This document shows positions 41,615-54,002 of a stretch of 64,000 bases of DNA, piece after piece. This stretch comes from Streptomyces sp. NBC_01551. Lineage in GTDB: Bacteria; Actinomycetota; Actinomycetes; Streptomycetales; Streptomycetaceae. Under the pieces are notes generated by a model, which made no database searches, was not told the origin of the DNA, and saw only the letters and a list, made by a program, of their open reading frames with translations. The stretch lies in assembly GCF_026339935.1 (NCBI RefSeq), contig NZ_JAPEPX010000001.1:3114001-3178000 (forward strand). Reading direction: 5' to 3'. Every line of letters starts with the position of its first letter. The first letter of the stretch is position 1. A program made the position numbers and the translations under genes.

Positions 41615-43486
41615 ATGACGTCCTCATCCCCGAACCAGACAGCCGAGAACGAGATACCCGAAGCCTCCAACAGCTTCCAGGTCGATCTGCGCGGGCTCGT
41701 CGACCTGCTCTCCCACCACCTCTACTCCAGCCCGCGCGTCTACGTCCGCGAGCTCTTGCAGAACGCCGTGGACGCCGTCACCGCCCGCAGCGCGCACGAG
41801 CCCGGGGCGCGGATCCGCATCCGCCTGTCCGCCTCCGCCGGGCGCGTCACCATCGAGGACTCCGGCATCGGCCTGACCGCCGCCGAGACGCACTCCTTCC
41901 TCGCCACCATCGGCCGCAGCTCCAAGCGCGGCGGCGACCACGATTTGGAGAGCGCCCGCCGGCAGTTCCTCGGGCAGTTCGGCATCGGCCTGCTCGCCTG
42001 CTTCGTCGTCGCCCGCCAGATCCGCGTCGTCACCCGCTCCGCCCGCGACCCGCAGGCCGCGCCCGTCGAATGGCTTGCTTCGGACGACGGCTCGTACACC
42101 GTCCGCGAACTGCCCCACGAGGCCCGCCCGGAGCCCGGCACCACCGTCATCCTGGAGGCCCGCGCCGGCGCCGAGGAGTGGACCACCCCGGCCAAGGTCG
42201 AGCAGCTGGCCCGCGACTACGGCTCCCTGCTGCCCTACGACATCACCTTCGACGACGGCGAGGGCGGCGAGCCCCGCCCCGTCACCGACCGGCCCGCCGT
42301 GTGGGACCGCCCCTACCCCACCCCCGCCGCCCGCCGGGTCGCGCTCGCCGGGCACTGCGCGCAGCTGTTCGGCTTCACCCCGCTCGACAGCATCGACCTC
42401 GACCTGCCGGTCGCCGGGGTGCGCGGCGTGGCGTACGTCCTGCCGGAGCCGACCAGCCCCGCCCACCGGGCCGGACACCGCGTCCACCTCAAGGGCATGC
42501 TGCTGACCGACCAGGCCGACAACCTGCTGCCCGACTGGGCGTTCTTCGTCCGCGCCGTCCTCGACACCGACACGCTGCGGCCCACCGCCTCCCGCGAGAA
42601 CCTGTACGACGACGAGACCCTGGCCGCCGTACGGGAGGCCCTCGGCGCCCGCGTCCGCGGCTGGCTCGCCGAACTCGCGGCAAGCGAACCGGAGCGCCTG
42701 GCCGCGTTCCTGAGCGTCCACCACCTCGGCGTGAAGTCGCTGGCCCGGCACGACGCGGAGCTGCTCGGCCTGATGCTGCCCTGGCTGCCGTTCGAGACCA
42801 GCGACGGCTCGATGAGCCTGCAGGAGTTCGCGGCCGCCCACACCGAGATCCACTTCACGCGCACCGTCGAGGAGTTCCGCCAGATCGCCCCGATCGCGGC
42901 GGCCCACGGCCTCGGCGTCATCAACGCCGGCTACACCTACGACGCGGACCTGCTGGCCCTGCTGCCCTCCGTACGGCCCGACCTCAAGGTCGCCGAGCTG
43001 GATGCGGGAGCCGTCACCGAGCGGCTCGACCCCGTTCCCAGCTCCGCCGAACTGGCCCTCGCCGCCTTCCTGTCCACCGCGCGCACCCGCCTGGAGCCGC
43101 AGGGCTGCGACGTGGTGCTGCGCGCGTTCCAGCCCGTCTCCGTCCCCGCCCTCTACCTGGACGACCGCCAGGCCCGGCAGGAGCGCGACCGGACCACCGC
43201 GCTGGAGAGCGCCGACTCGCTGTGGACCGGCATCCTCGGCGCACTGCGCGGTTCGGCGCCGCGCGCCCGCCTGGTCCTCAACCACAACAACCCGCTGATC
43301 CGGCGGATCGCTTCGCTGCCCGACGAGACGCTGACCGGCACGGCCGTCGAATCGCTGTACGGGCAGGCGCTGCTGATGTCCCAGCGGCCGCTGCGCCCCG
43401 CCGACTCCACGCTGCTCAACCGGGCCTTCCTCGGGCTCCTGGAATGGGCGACCCACCCCGTCGAGACCCAGGAGGACCCGAAGTGA
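41615..43486 (+). CDS. HSP90-family ATPase (divergent HtpG)
   Basis: A 623-residue HSP90-like protein. The GHKL ATPase domain shows ELLQNAVDA (Glu46, Asn50), EDSGIGL (81-87), ATIGRSSKRGG (lid) and GQFGIGLLACF (120-130). The middle domain keeps the catalytic Arg in TASRENLYDD (about Arg327), in the segment FFVRAVLDTDTL typical of HtpG. The C-terminal part (LVLNHNNPLIRRIASLPDE) is also HSP90-like. It is shorter and more divergent than a housekeeping HtpG. ATG 41615. The stop overlaps the GTG of a large TPR gene, so chaperone and TPR partner are made together. Clients are unknown. Confidence 0.9.
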   Translation: MTSSSPNQTAENEIPEASNSFQVDLRGLVDLLSHHLYSSPRVYVRELLQNAVDAVTARSAHEPGARIRIRLSASAGRVTIEDSGIGLTAAETHSFLATIGRSSKRGGDHDLESARRQFLGQFGIGLLACFVVARQIRVVTRSARDPQAAPVEWLASDDGSYTVRELPHEARPEPGTTVILEARAGAEEWTTPAKVEQLARDYGSLLPYDITFDDGEGGEPRPVTDRPAVWDRPYPTPAARRVALAGHCAQLFGFTPLDSIDLDLPVAGVRGVAYVLPEPTSPAHRAGHRVHLKGMLLTDQADNLLPDWAFFVRAVLDTDTLRPTASRENLYDDETLAAVREALGARVRGWLAELAASEPERLAAFLSVHHLGVKSLARHDAELLGLMLPWLPFETSDGSMSLQEFAAAHTEIHFTRTVEEFRQIAPIAAAHGLGVINAGYTYDADLLALLPSVRPDLKVAELDAGAVTERLDPVPSSAELALAAFLSTARTRLEPQGCDVVLRAFQPVSVPALYLDDRQARQERDRTTALESADSLWTGILGALRGSAPRARLVLNHNNPLIRRIASLPDETLTGTAVESLYGQALLMSQRPLRPADSTLLNRAFLGLLEWATHPVETQEDPK

Positions 43487-46400
43487 CGACGATGACGCGC
43501 GAGGAGATCGAGCGGGGCCTCGAAGAGAACCGCCGCTCGCCCGGCGGCGCCGCCCGCAACGCGCACGCGGAGGCGCTGTCCGCCGCCGCCGAGGCGAGCG
43601 GCGACCGCGCGCTGTTCCGCGAAACGCTCGACAACCAGATCAACGCCTACCTCTACAGCTCGGAGTCGACGAAGCTGCTGGTGCCCTTCGCGCGGCTGCT
43701 CCAGGAGTACGACAAGGACGCCGGCGCGTTCTCCGAGTGGGAGGCTCACTCGCTGTTCTGGCAGTTCAAGTGGGTGGCCTCGTCGATCGCCGATTCCCCC
43801 GAGATCCCGGTGGAGTCCGCCGCCGGGTGGCTGGACGAGATGGAGCGCCGCTACCGGATCGCCGGCTACGGCGAGCGTCCCGTACGCAAGTCGGAGCTGT
43901 GGTTCGCCGACGCGATCGGCGACGACGACCGGGCCGAGCGGGCGTACCGGCGCTGGCAGGAGGCCGAACGCGACGACATGAGCGACTGCCACGCCTGCGA
44001 GCTCAACGGCCAGGGCCACTACGCGGTCCTGCGCGGTGACGACGCCCGCGCCCTGGAGGTCTGGCAGCCGGTGCTGGCGGGCGAGGAGACCTGCGCCGAG
44101 GAACCGCACCGGGTCATGGCGGCCGCGCTGCTGCCGCTGCTGCGGCTCGGGCGCTTCGAGGAGGCCCGCGCCCAGCACCTGCGCGGCTACCGGCTGGCCC
44201 GGGGCAAGGAGAGCCTGCTGCCCTCGGTCGGCCGGCACATCGAGTTCTGCGCGCTCACCGGGAACGAGCCGCGCGGCCTGGAGATCCTGGCCGAGCACGC
44301 CGCCCTGGTGGCGCCACTGGCCAACGTCGACGACCGGCTGTCCTTCCACGGCGGCATCCTCGTCCTGCTGCGCCGGCTGCGTGAACTGGGGCACGGCCAC
44401 CTCCCGGCCGTCCCCTACGAGGGCGTGCCGCGCACCGTGTCCGAGCTGTACGAGGTGCTGCGCGCGGGCGCGCTCGACATCGCCCGGCGGTTCGACGCGC
44501 GCAACGGCACCACCCGGGTCTCAGAGCGGTTCCTCACCCGCATCGACCGGGCGCCGCTGGTCGGCGCACTTCCGCTCGGGGTACGCAGCGCGGCCCTGCC
44601 ACAGCCGGTTCCCGCCGCGCCGGTGGCTGCGCCGGTGCCGGTCGCCGCTCCGGACGGGGCCGCGTTCGCCGAGCTGGTGGAGCGCGCCCGGGCGGCGCGT
44701 GACGTGGGGCATCCGGCTTCGGACGCGCTCTGGGCCGAGGTGGCCGGGCGTGCGTACGCGCTCGGGGACGCTGTGGATCCGCTGGTCCGTGCCGATGTGG
44801 CGGACCAGCGGGCCCTGGCCGCCGCGCGGGGCGGGGCCGCGGACGCGGCGCTGCTGGTGGCGGCGGCCCGTGACGGCTACCGGGCGCTGGGCCGGCAGGA
44901 GCGGGCCGCGCTGGCGGAGCTGCGGCTGGCGAGCGTGGCCGCGCAGTCGGGGGCCGCGCCGGGGGAGATCCGGGAGCTGCTGGCGGTGGCCCTGCGGGCC
45001 GCCGAGGCGCTGGACGCGGCCGAACCGCTGCGGGTCCGCCGGATCGCGCTCGCGGAACTGTCCGCGATCCGCCTGGAGTCGCACCTGCGCTCGGTCGAGG
45101 CCGCCGACGGACACGGGCACGGTCCCGGCCAGGAGCACGGACACGTACACGGGCACGGACAAGACCACGGGCACGGGCGCGGCGAGCTGGCCGCGGAACT
45201 CGGCGCCTTCGTCGCCTCCTACGCGCGGACGCTGCCCGATCTGGTGGCGGATGCCGAGGAGATGCTCGGCCGGGTGGCCCTGTCCGAGGGTGACCCGGAG
45301 CGGGCCGTGCCGCTGCTGGCCTCCTCCGCCGACCGGGCGGTCGCGGCGGGCCGGCCCTGGCAGGCGGTGGACCCGCTGGTGCTGCGCGCCGGTGTGCTGA
45401 TGTCGCTCGACCGGCCCGAGGAGGCCGAGGAGGCGGCGCGCTCCGCGCTGGCGCATGCAGGAGAGCTGACCGACGCCGAGCTGCAGGCCGTCGTACGGCT
45501 CACCCTGGCGGACATCCTTCTGGGGCGGGCCGACGGGGCCGAGGAGGTGGCCGAGCTCGCGCTCACGGCGTCGCACTGGTTCGACCAGGCCGGCCTCAGT
45601 GCCGACGGCGGGGCCCAGGCCCGGCTGCTGCTGGCGCGGGCGTACGCACGCCAGGCCCGCCACGCCGACGCGGCCGAGGTGCTGCGGTCGACGCTGCCGG
45701 ACCTGCTGGAGCACGGTGAGCAGCAGGCCGTGGCCGTACGGGAGTTCCTCGGGGATCTCCTGCGGGAGTCGCGGGAAGCGCGCGAGGCGGCGGAGCAGTA
45801 CCTGCTGGCGGCGGAGCTCGTGAAGGACTGGGAGGACCCGCGTCCGCAGGCGGGCTTCGCGCAGGCAGCCGCCGATCAGCTGAGCGAGGCGCGGCTGTCG
45901 CGGGAGGCGGTCGCGGCGTACGAGCGGGCCCTGGAGCTGCACCGGCTGGCGGGGGACGCGCCGGTCGCCGAGGTCCGCGTCCTGCGGTCCCTGGCCTGGC
46001 TGGCGATCCGCGACGAGGTCAGCGCGGCGGGGGTGGCACGTGCCCGGGCCCTGATGGCCGAGGCGGCCGGGGTGCTGGAGAAGGCGCTGACGGGCGATCC
46101 GGACGTACCGGAGCTGCGGTCGGAACTCGCCCAGACCTGGCATCAGCTGGCGCAGGTGCTGGACCGGTGGGTCGGCGTCCACGACCCGCAGGACGGCGAC
46201 GGCGGGGACCAGAACCAGGACAGCGAGGGCTCCGGCCACGCCGAGCCGCTGAGCGACGCGGAGCTGGAGGCGCTGCGCCAGGAGGAGATCCTGCTGTGGG
46301 ACCGGGCGGCCGGCGTCTACGCCGGCCTCGGCCCCGAGTACCTGCGCGATCGCTTCCAGTGCCTGAACGGCGCGGCCTGGACGGAGCGGGAACTCGGCCG

Positions 46401-46524
46401 CCCCGAGGAGGGCGCCGCCCGGATCTCGGCTCTGGTCGAGGAACTCCGCACCTGGCCCGAGGGCGCGGCGGCGGAGTGGATCCTGCCCCACGCGGAGCGG
46501 ACCGTCGAGCATCTGACGGCCTGA
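43483..46524 (+). CDS. Large tetratricopeptide-repeat protein coupled to HSP90-like gene
   Basis: A 1013-residue helical-repeat protein. GTG 43483 follows GGAGG (43471-43475) and overlaps the HSP90 stop; ATG 43492 is an alternative. Repeats with TPR spacing occur in the N-terminal third (HYAVLRGDDARALEVWQPVL, LLPLLRLGRFEEARAQHLRG) and the C-terminal third (LLLARAYARQARHADAAEVL, AAEQYLLAAELVK, EAVAAYERALELHRLA). Between them at about 541-570 is a His/Gly-rich stretch (HGHGPGQEHGHVHGHGQDHG) that could bind Zn, Ni or Cu. No signal or membrane segment. A TPR protein beside an HSP90 recalls eukaryotic HSP90-TPR co-chaperones; the usual MEEVD anchor is not seen at the HSP90 C-terminus. Confidence 0.88.
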   Translation: MTTMTREEIERGLEENRRSPGGAARNAHAEALSAAAEASGDRALFRETLDNQINAYLYSSESTKLLVPFARLLQEYDKDAGAFSEWEAHSLFWQFKWVASSIADSPEIPVESAAGWLDEMERRYRIAGYGERPVRKSELWFADAIGDDDRAERAYRRWQEAERDDMSDCHACELNGQGHYAVLRGDDARALEVWQPVLAGEETCAEEPHRVMAAALLPLLRLGRFEEARAQHLRGYRLARGKESLLPSVGRHIEFCALTGNEPRGLEILAEHAALVAPLANVDDRLSFHGGILVLLRRLRELGHGHLPAVPYEGVPRTVSELYEVLRAGALDIARRFDARNGTTRVSERFLTRIDRAPLVGALPLGVRSAALPQPVPAAPVAAPVPVAAPDGAAFAELVERARAARDVGHPASDALWAEVAGRAYALGDAVDPLVRADVADQRALAAARGGAADAALLVAAARDGYRALGRQERAALAELRLASVAAQSGAAPGEIRELLAVALRAAEALDAAEPLRVRRIALAELSAIRLESHLRSVEAADGHGHGPGQEHGHVHGHGQDHGHGRGELAAELGAFVASYARTLPDLVADAEEMLGRVALSEGDPERAVPLLASSADRAVAAGRPWQAVDPLVLRAGVLMSLDRPEEAEEAARSALAHAGELTDAELQAVVRLTLADILLGRADGAEEVAELALTASHWFDQAGLSADGGAQARLLLARAYARQARHADAAEVLRSTLPDLLEHGEQQAVAVREFLGDLLRESREAREAAEQYLLAAELVKDWEDPRPQAGFAQAAADQLSEARLSREAVAAYERALELHRLAGDAPVAEVRVLRSLAWLAIRDEVSAAGVARARALMAEAAGVLEKALTGDPDVPELRSELAQTWHQLAQVLDRWVGVHDPQDGDGGDQNQDSEGSGHAEPLSDAELEALRQEEILLWDRAAGVYAGLGPEYLRDRFQCLNGAAWTERELGRPEEGAARISALVEELRTWPEGAAAEWILPHAERTVEHLTA

Positions 46525-46540
46525 TCCGGGGAGACGGGTC

Positions 46541-46573
46541 CGGCCCCCACCACCGCAGGGGTGGCGGGGGCCG
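46541..46573. terminator. Bidirectional hairpin between TPR and LLM genes
   Basis: CGGCCCCC (46541-46548) pairs with GGGGGCCG (46566-46573) and CCACC (46550-46554) with GGTGG (46560-46564), one mismatch between. It lies 17 bp after the TPR stop and 5 bp before the end of the opposing gene. Confidence 0.75.
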
Positions 46574-46577
46574 ACCG

Positions 46578-47480
46578 TCAGCCCAGCTGGGCGAGCCCCT
46601 CGGTGGCGATCTTCTCGAAGACGTCCTCGTCGGCGGCGAAGTCGGAGTCCGGGATGGGCGCGTGGATTGCCAGCTCGGTGAAGCCGAGCTCGCGGTGCCG
46701 TCCCGCGAAGTCGACGAAGGCGTCCACCGAATCCAGCATGGTGTTGCGCTCCGGGGTGAACCCGGTCAGCAGGATCTTCTCGATGGACTCGGAGTTCCGT
46801 CCGGCGTCCGCGAGGGCCTTGTCGAGCTTGGCGAGCTGGCCGCGGATGGCTTCCAGGGAATCCGCGGGCGTGCCGTTCTCGAAGACCTTCGGGTCGCCGG
46901 TGGTCACCCAGGCCTGGCCGTGCTGGGCGGCGAGCTTGAGCCCGCGCGGTCCGTTGCCGGCGACCGCGAACGGCAGGCGCGGTGTCTGCACGCAGCCGGG
47001 GATGGTGCGGGCTTCGTCGGCGGAGTAGAAGGTGCCCTGGTGGGTGACCGCGCCTTCGGTCAGCAGCCGGTCCAGCAGCGGCACGAACTCGGCGAAGCGG
47101 TCGGCGCGCTCACGCGGGGTCCACGCCTCCTGGCCCAGCACGGTCGCGTCGAAGCCGTCACCACCGGCACCGATACCGAGGGTGACACGCCCGCCGGAGA
47201 TGTCGTCGAGGGAGATGAGCTCCTTCGCGAGGGTCACCGGGTGGCGGAAGTTCGGCGAGGTGACCAGCGTGCCCAGGCGCATCCGCTCGGTGGCGGCGGC
47301 CGCGGCGGTGAGGGTCGGCAGCGCCCCGAACCACGGGCCGTCACGGAAGGTCCGCCAGGAGAGGTGGTCGTAGGTGTAGGCGGTGTGGAACCCGAGCCGC
47401 TCGGCCCGGAGCCACTGGTCGCGGCCCCCTTCGCGCCACGGACGTACCGGGAGGATCACAGTGCTCAGACGCAGACTCAT
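46578..47480 (-). CDS. LLM-class (luciferase-like) flavin/F420-dependent oxidoreductase
   Basis: A 300-residue TIM-barrel oxidoreductase. It has HTAYTYDHLSWR, ERMRLGTLVTSPNFRHPVTL, the loop ISGGRVTLGIGAGG and FAVAGNGPRGLKLAAQHGQAW, all typical of the bacterial-luciferase superfamily. The cofactor (FMN or F420) cannot be told from the chain alone; F420 is common in actinobacteria. ATG 47480 is chosen over the longer frame, which begins with Arg-rich residues in the parS-bearing spacer. Monocistronic; substrate unknown. Confidence 0.9.
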   Translation of the reverse strand: MSLRLSTVILPVRPWREGGRDQWLRAERLGFHTAYTYDHLSWRTFRDGPWFGALPTLTAAAAATERMRLGTLVTSPNFRHPVTLAKELISLDDISGGRVTLGIGAGGDGFDATVLGQEAWTPRERADRFAEFVPLLDRLLTEGAVTHQGTFYSADEARTIPGCVQTPRLPFAVAGNGPRGLKLAAQHGQAWVTTGDPKVFENGTPADSLEAIRGQLAKLDKALADAGRNSESIEKILLTGFTPERNTMLDSVDAFVDFAGRHRELGFTELAIHAPIPDSDFAADEDVFEKIATEGLAQLG

Positions 47481-47531
47481 GCCGTCGAGCCTACGGCGCG
47501 TCCCGCACGAACCTCGTCTCACACCGGCGAT

Positions 47532-47578
47532 GTTTCACGTGAAACACGCGTCGGGGCAGCGACTGTTTCACGTGAAAC
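47532..47578. promoter_or_regulatory. Two parS sites 33 bp apart
   Basis: Exact GTTTCACGTGAAAC at 47532-47545 and again at 47565-47578, about three helical turns apart start to start. They lie in the divergent spacer between the LLM oxidoreductase and HAD genes and are the only doublet in the window. Confidence 0.95.
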
Positions 47579-47648
47579 ATCGGCCGCCGGGAAGGGATCT
47601 TCCCGACACTGGTCCGGGTGGTCGGGGGCCATGGGCGAAGATGGAGCC

Positions 47649-48512
47649 GTGACCTCGGCTCCCCAGCGCCCGGACGGGCAGACCCCCGCGCCCCGGCTCA
47701 TCGCCACCGACCTCGACGGCACCCTGCTCCGCGACGACAAATCCGTCTCGCCCCGCACGGTCGCCGCGCTCGCCGCAGCCGAGGAGGCCGGGATCGAGGT
47801 CTTCTTCGTCACCGGCCGCCCGGCCCGCTGGATGGACGTGGTCGCCGACCATGTGCACGGGCACGGCCTGGCGATCTGCGCGAACGGCGCCGCCGTCGTC
47901 GATCTGCACGCCGGCCGGGAATTCGTGCAGGTCCGGGAGCTGCCCCGGGACACCGCGCTGACCGTCGTGGACGCCCTGCGGGCCGCCGCACCCGGTACGT
48001 CCTTCGCCGTGGAACGGACCGACGGCATCAACTACGAGCCGACGTATCCGCCCTTCTTCCAGGATCCGGGCGCCACCGTCGCGACCGTCGAAAAGCTGCT
48101 GCGCGAGGAGCCCGACGCCTCCGCACCCGTGCTGAAGCTGCTCGCGCACCACGCCGAGCTGTCCCCGGACGAGTTTCTGATCCTGGCCCGGTCCGCCGCC
48201 GGCGCGTACGCCTCCATCACCCGGTCCAGCCCGACCGCCCTGCTGGAGATCAGCGGGCTCGGGGTGTCGAAGGCCAGCACCCTGGAGCTGTGCTGCGCCG
48301 AGCGCGGTATCTCCCCGGCGGAGGTCGTGGCCTTCGGGGACATGCCGAACGACGTGGAGATGCTCCGCTGGGCGGGCACCTCGTACGCGATGGGCAACGC
48401 CCATCCGGATGTGATCGCGGCCGCGTCCGGCCGTACCGTCGCGAACAACGAGGACGGTGTCGCCGTCGTCATCGAGCGCATCATCGCCGAGCGGACCGCG
48501 GCCCGGCCGTAA
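47649..48512 (+). CDS. Cof-type HAD hydrolase
   Basis: A 287-residue class IIB HAD phosphatase: [13 protein letters not shown] (motif I), FFVTGRPARW (II), LGVSKASTLELC (Lys of III) and [12 protein letters not shown] (IV). It is a paralogue of the protein at 29902. Start GTG 47649 gives TSAPQRPDGQTPAPRLIATD; ATG 47631, 18 bp upstream, is nearly as likely, since neither has a strong ribosome site. It is convergent with the histidine kinase gene. Substrate not known. Confidence 0.87.
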   Translation: MTSAPQRPDGQTPAPRLIATDLDGTLLRDDKSVSPRTVAALAAAEEAGIEVFFVTGRPARWMDVVADHVHGHGLAICANGAAVVDLHAGREFVQVRELPRDTALTVVDALRAAAPGTSFAVERTDGINYEPTYPPFFQDPGATVATVEKLLREEPDASAPVLKLLAHHAELSPDEFLILARSAAGAYASITRSSPTALLEISGLGVSKASTLELCCAERGISPAEVVAFGDMPNDVEMLRWAGTSYAMGNAHPDVIAAASGRTVANNEDGVAVVIERIIAERTAARP

Positions 48513-48547
48513 CGGCGTCCGCCGCGGGCCTACGGCGACGACAGGGC

Positions 48548-50338
48548 CTAGAGCGGGGCCTCCCAGACCAGGGTGGTCCCGCCGCCGTCCTCGCCGATGC
48601 CGGGGCCGTACGAGCTCGAACCGCCCAGCGATTCCGCCCGGCGGCGCAGGTTCCGCAGTCCGCTGCGCCGGCCGCCCTCCTCGATGCCCACGCCGTCGTC
48701 GGCGACCTCCAGCCGCACTCCGGGCCGGCCGTCGGGCAAGGTGACCGTGGAGTCCAGGACCACCTCGATGCGGGACGCCTCGGAGTGCCGGAACGCGTTC
48801 GAGAGGGCCTCGCGCAGCGCGGCGATCAGGTTCTTGCCGACCAGCTCGCCGACGGCGGCGTCGATCGGGCCGAGGAACCGGTGCGCGGGCTTGAAGCCCA
48901 GCGGCACGGCAGCCATGTTGATCTCCCGTAGCACCCGGGTGCGCAGCCCCGACGGGGCTTCCGCCGGGCCCTGCTGGAGCGCGAAGATCGCCGTTCGGAT
49001 CTCCTGGATCGTCACGTCCAGCTCGTCCACCGCCTTGCCGACCCCGTCCACCACCTCGGGGACGATGGACCGGCGCTGGGCGCCCTCCAGCATCATCCCG
49101 GTGGCGAACAGCCGCTGGATGACCAGGTCGTGCAGGTCGCGGGCGATCCGGTCACGGTCCTCGAACACCGCGAGCCGCTCCCGGTCGCGCTGCGCCTCGG
49201 CCATCATCAGCGCGAGCGCCGCCTGCGAGGCGAACTGGGTGGCCAGGGTCCGCTCGGCCTCGCTGAACGGCCGCGCGCCGCGGGCCCGGGGCGTGACGAG
49301 CGCACCCAGCACCCGCCCCCCGCTCTGCAGCGGGAGCATCATGCAGGGCCCGTACCGGTGGGTCAGCCGGCCCATCATCCGGGGGTCCGAGGCGGCGTCG
49401 TCCACGAAGATCGGCTCGCCCTGGAGCAGCTTCCCCACGACCGGGCTCTCGGCCGGAATCACCACCCCCAGCGAGGTGGCAGGGTCCTCGGAGGAGACGG
49501 CCACGATCTCCATCCCGCCCTCTTCAGCGGGCAGCATCACGATCCCGGCGGAGGAATCGGCCAGATGGCGGGCCTGCTCGGCCACGACCGCGAGCGCGTC
49601 GTCCGCGTCCCCGCCCGACAGCAGGGCGGTGGTGACGGCCACCGAGCCGTCGATCCAGCGCTCGCGCTGGGTGGCGGCCTCGTACAGCCGGGCGTTGCCG
49701 ATGGCGATGCCGGCCTCGGTGGCCAGCACCCGCACCATGTGGACGTCGTAGTCGTTGAACTCGCCGCCGCCGTTCTTCTCCGCCAGGTAGAGGTTCCCGA
49801 AGATTTCCCCCTGCACCCGGATGGGGACGCCGACGAACGTCTTCATGGGCGGGTGGTGCGCCGGGAAGCCCGCCGAGCGCGGGTCCTTCGTCAGGTCGGC
49901 CAGCCGCACCGTGTCGGGGTGGGAGATCAGGGCGCCGAGCAGACCCCGCTTGCCGTCGGGGCGGTGCCCGATCTGGCGGGCCAGCTCGGGGCTGATGCCG
50001 TGGGTGACGAAGTCGGAGAGTCCGCGGCCCTCCGTGTCGACGACGCCGATCGCCGCGTAGCGGGCGTCCGCCAGCTCGGCCGCGGTTTCGCAGATGCGGT
50101 CCAGGGTGGAGTGCAGTTCGAGGCCGGTGCCGACCGATCGCATGGCCTCCAGCAGCTGGGGCACCCGGGCGGTGAGTTCGGTGGACAGCCCCTGAAGGCT
50201 CCGGGTGGCCTGAGTGGCGGCGTCCAGTGCACCCTGCGTCCCCACCACATCCGAAGTGCGCCCCGCCACCAACGCACCCGGCGAATCCGGTGAGCCCGGT
50301 GAAGGCTCCGGTGATTCCTGCGACTCCTGCACTGACAT
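48548..50338 (-). CDS. DevS/DosT-like sensor histidine kinase with two GAF domains
   Basis: A 596-residue soluble kinase. GAF-A is at about 70-215, with AHHPPMKTFVGVP (His161/162) at the place where DevS/DosT bind heme; GAF-B is at about 230-380. The HisKA_3 domain has phospho-acceptor His403 in RDRIARDLHDLVIQRL, and the ATPase domain REALSNAFRHSEA and ADDGVGIEE. Such kinases sense O2, NO or redox state. No response regulator adjoins, so it is an orphan kinase. It is next to cydDC with the same orientation, 25 bp after the cydDC stop, which fits a link to respiration and oxygen. Confidence 0.9.
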   Translation of the reverse strand: MSVQESQESPEPSPGSPDSPGALVAGRTSDVVGTQGALDAATQATRSLQGLSTELTARVPQLLEAMRSVGTGLELHSTLDRICETAAELADARYAAIGVVDTEGRGLSDFVTHGISPELARQIGHRPDGKRGLLGALISHPDTVRLADLTKDPRSAGFPAHHPPMKTFVGVPIRVQGEIFGNLYLAEKNGGGEFNDYDVHMVRVLATEAGIAIGNARLYEAATQRERWIDGSVAVTTALLSGGDADDALAVVAEQARHLADSSAGIVMLPAEEGGMEIVAVSSEDPATSLGVVIPAESPVVGKLLQGEPIFVDDAASDPRMMGRLTHRYGPCMMLPLQSGGRVLGALVTPRARGARPFSEAERTLATQFASQAALALMMAEAQRDRERLAVFEDRDRIARDLHDLVIQRLFATGMMLEGAQRRSIVPEVVDGVGKAVDELDVTIQEIRTAIFALQQGPAEAPSGLRTRVLREINMAAVPLGFKPAHRFLGPIDAAVGELVGKNLIAALREALSNAFRHSEASRIEVVLDSTVTLPDGRPGVRLEVADDGVGIEEGGRRSGLRNLRRRAESLGGSSSYGPGIGEDGGGTTLVWEAPL

Positions 50339-50362
50339 GCCCTTGAGCGTAGTTAGTCCCTT

Positions 50363-53965
<3,603 letters not shown>

Positions 53966-54002
53966 CCCCCGAAGCTGGGTGAGGCAGAAGGGTCAGGCGG
54001 TC

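Noticed and set aside
45103..45190. Short CACGGG/CACGGA repeats as a CRISPR-like or mobile repeat.
   Set aside because: They are in frame and encode the His/Gly-rich linker of the TPR protein. No spacers of constant length exist, and no cas gene or CRISPR array was found in the window.
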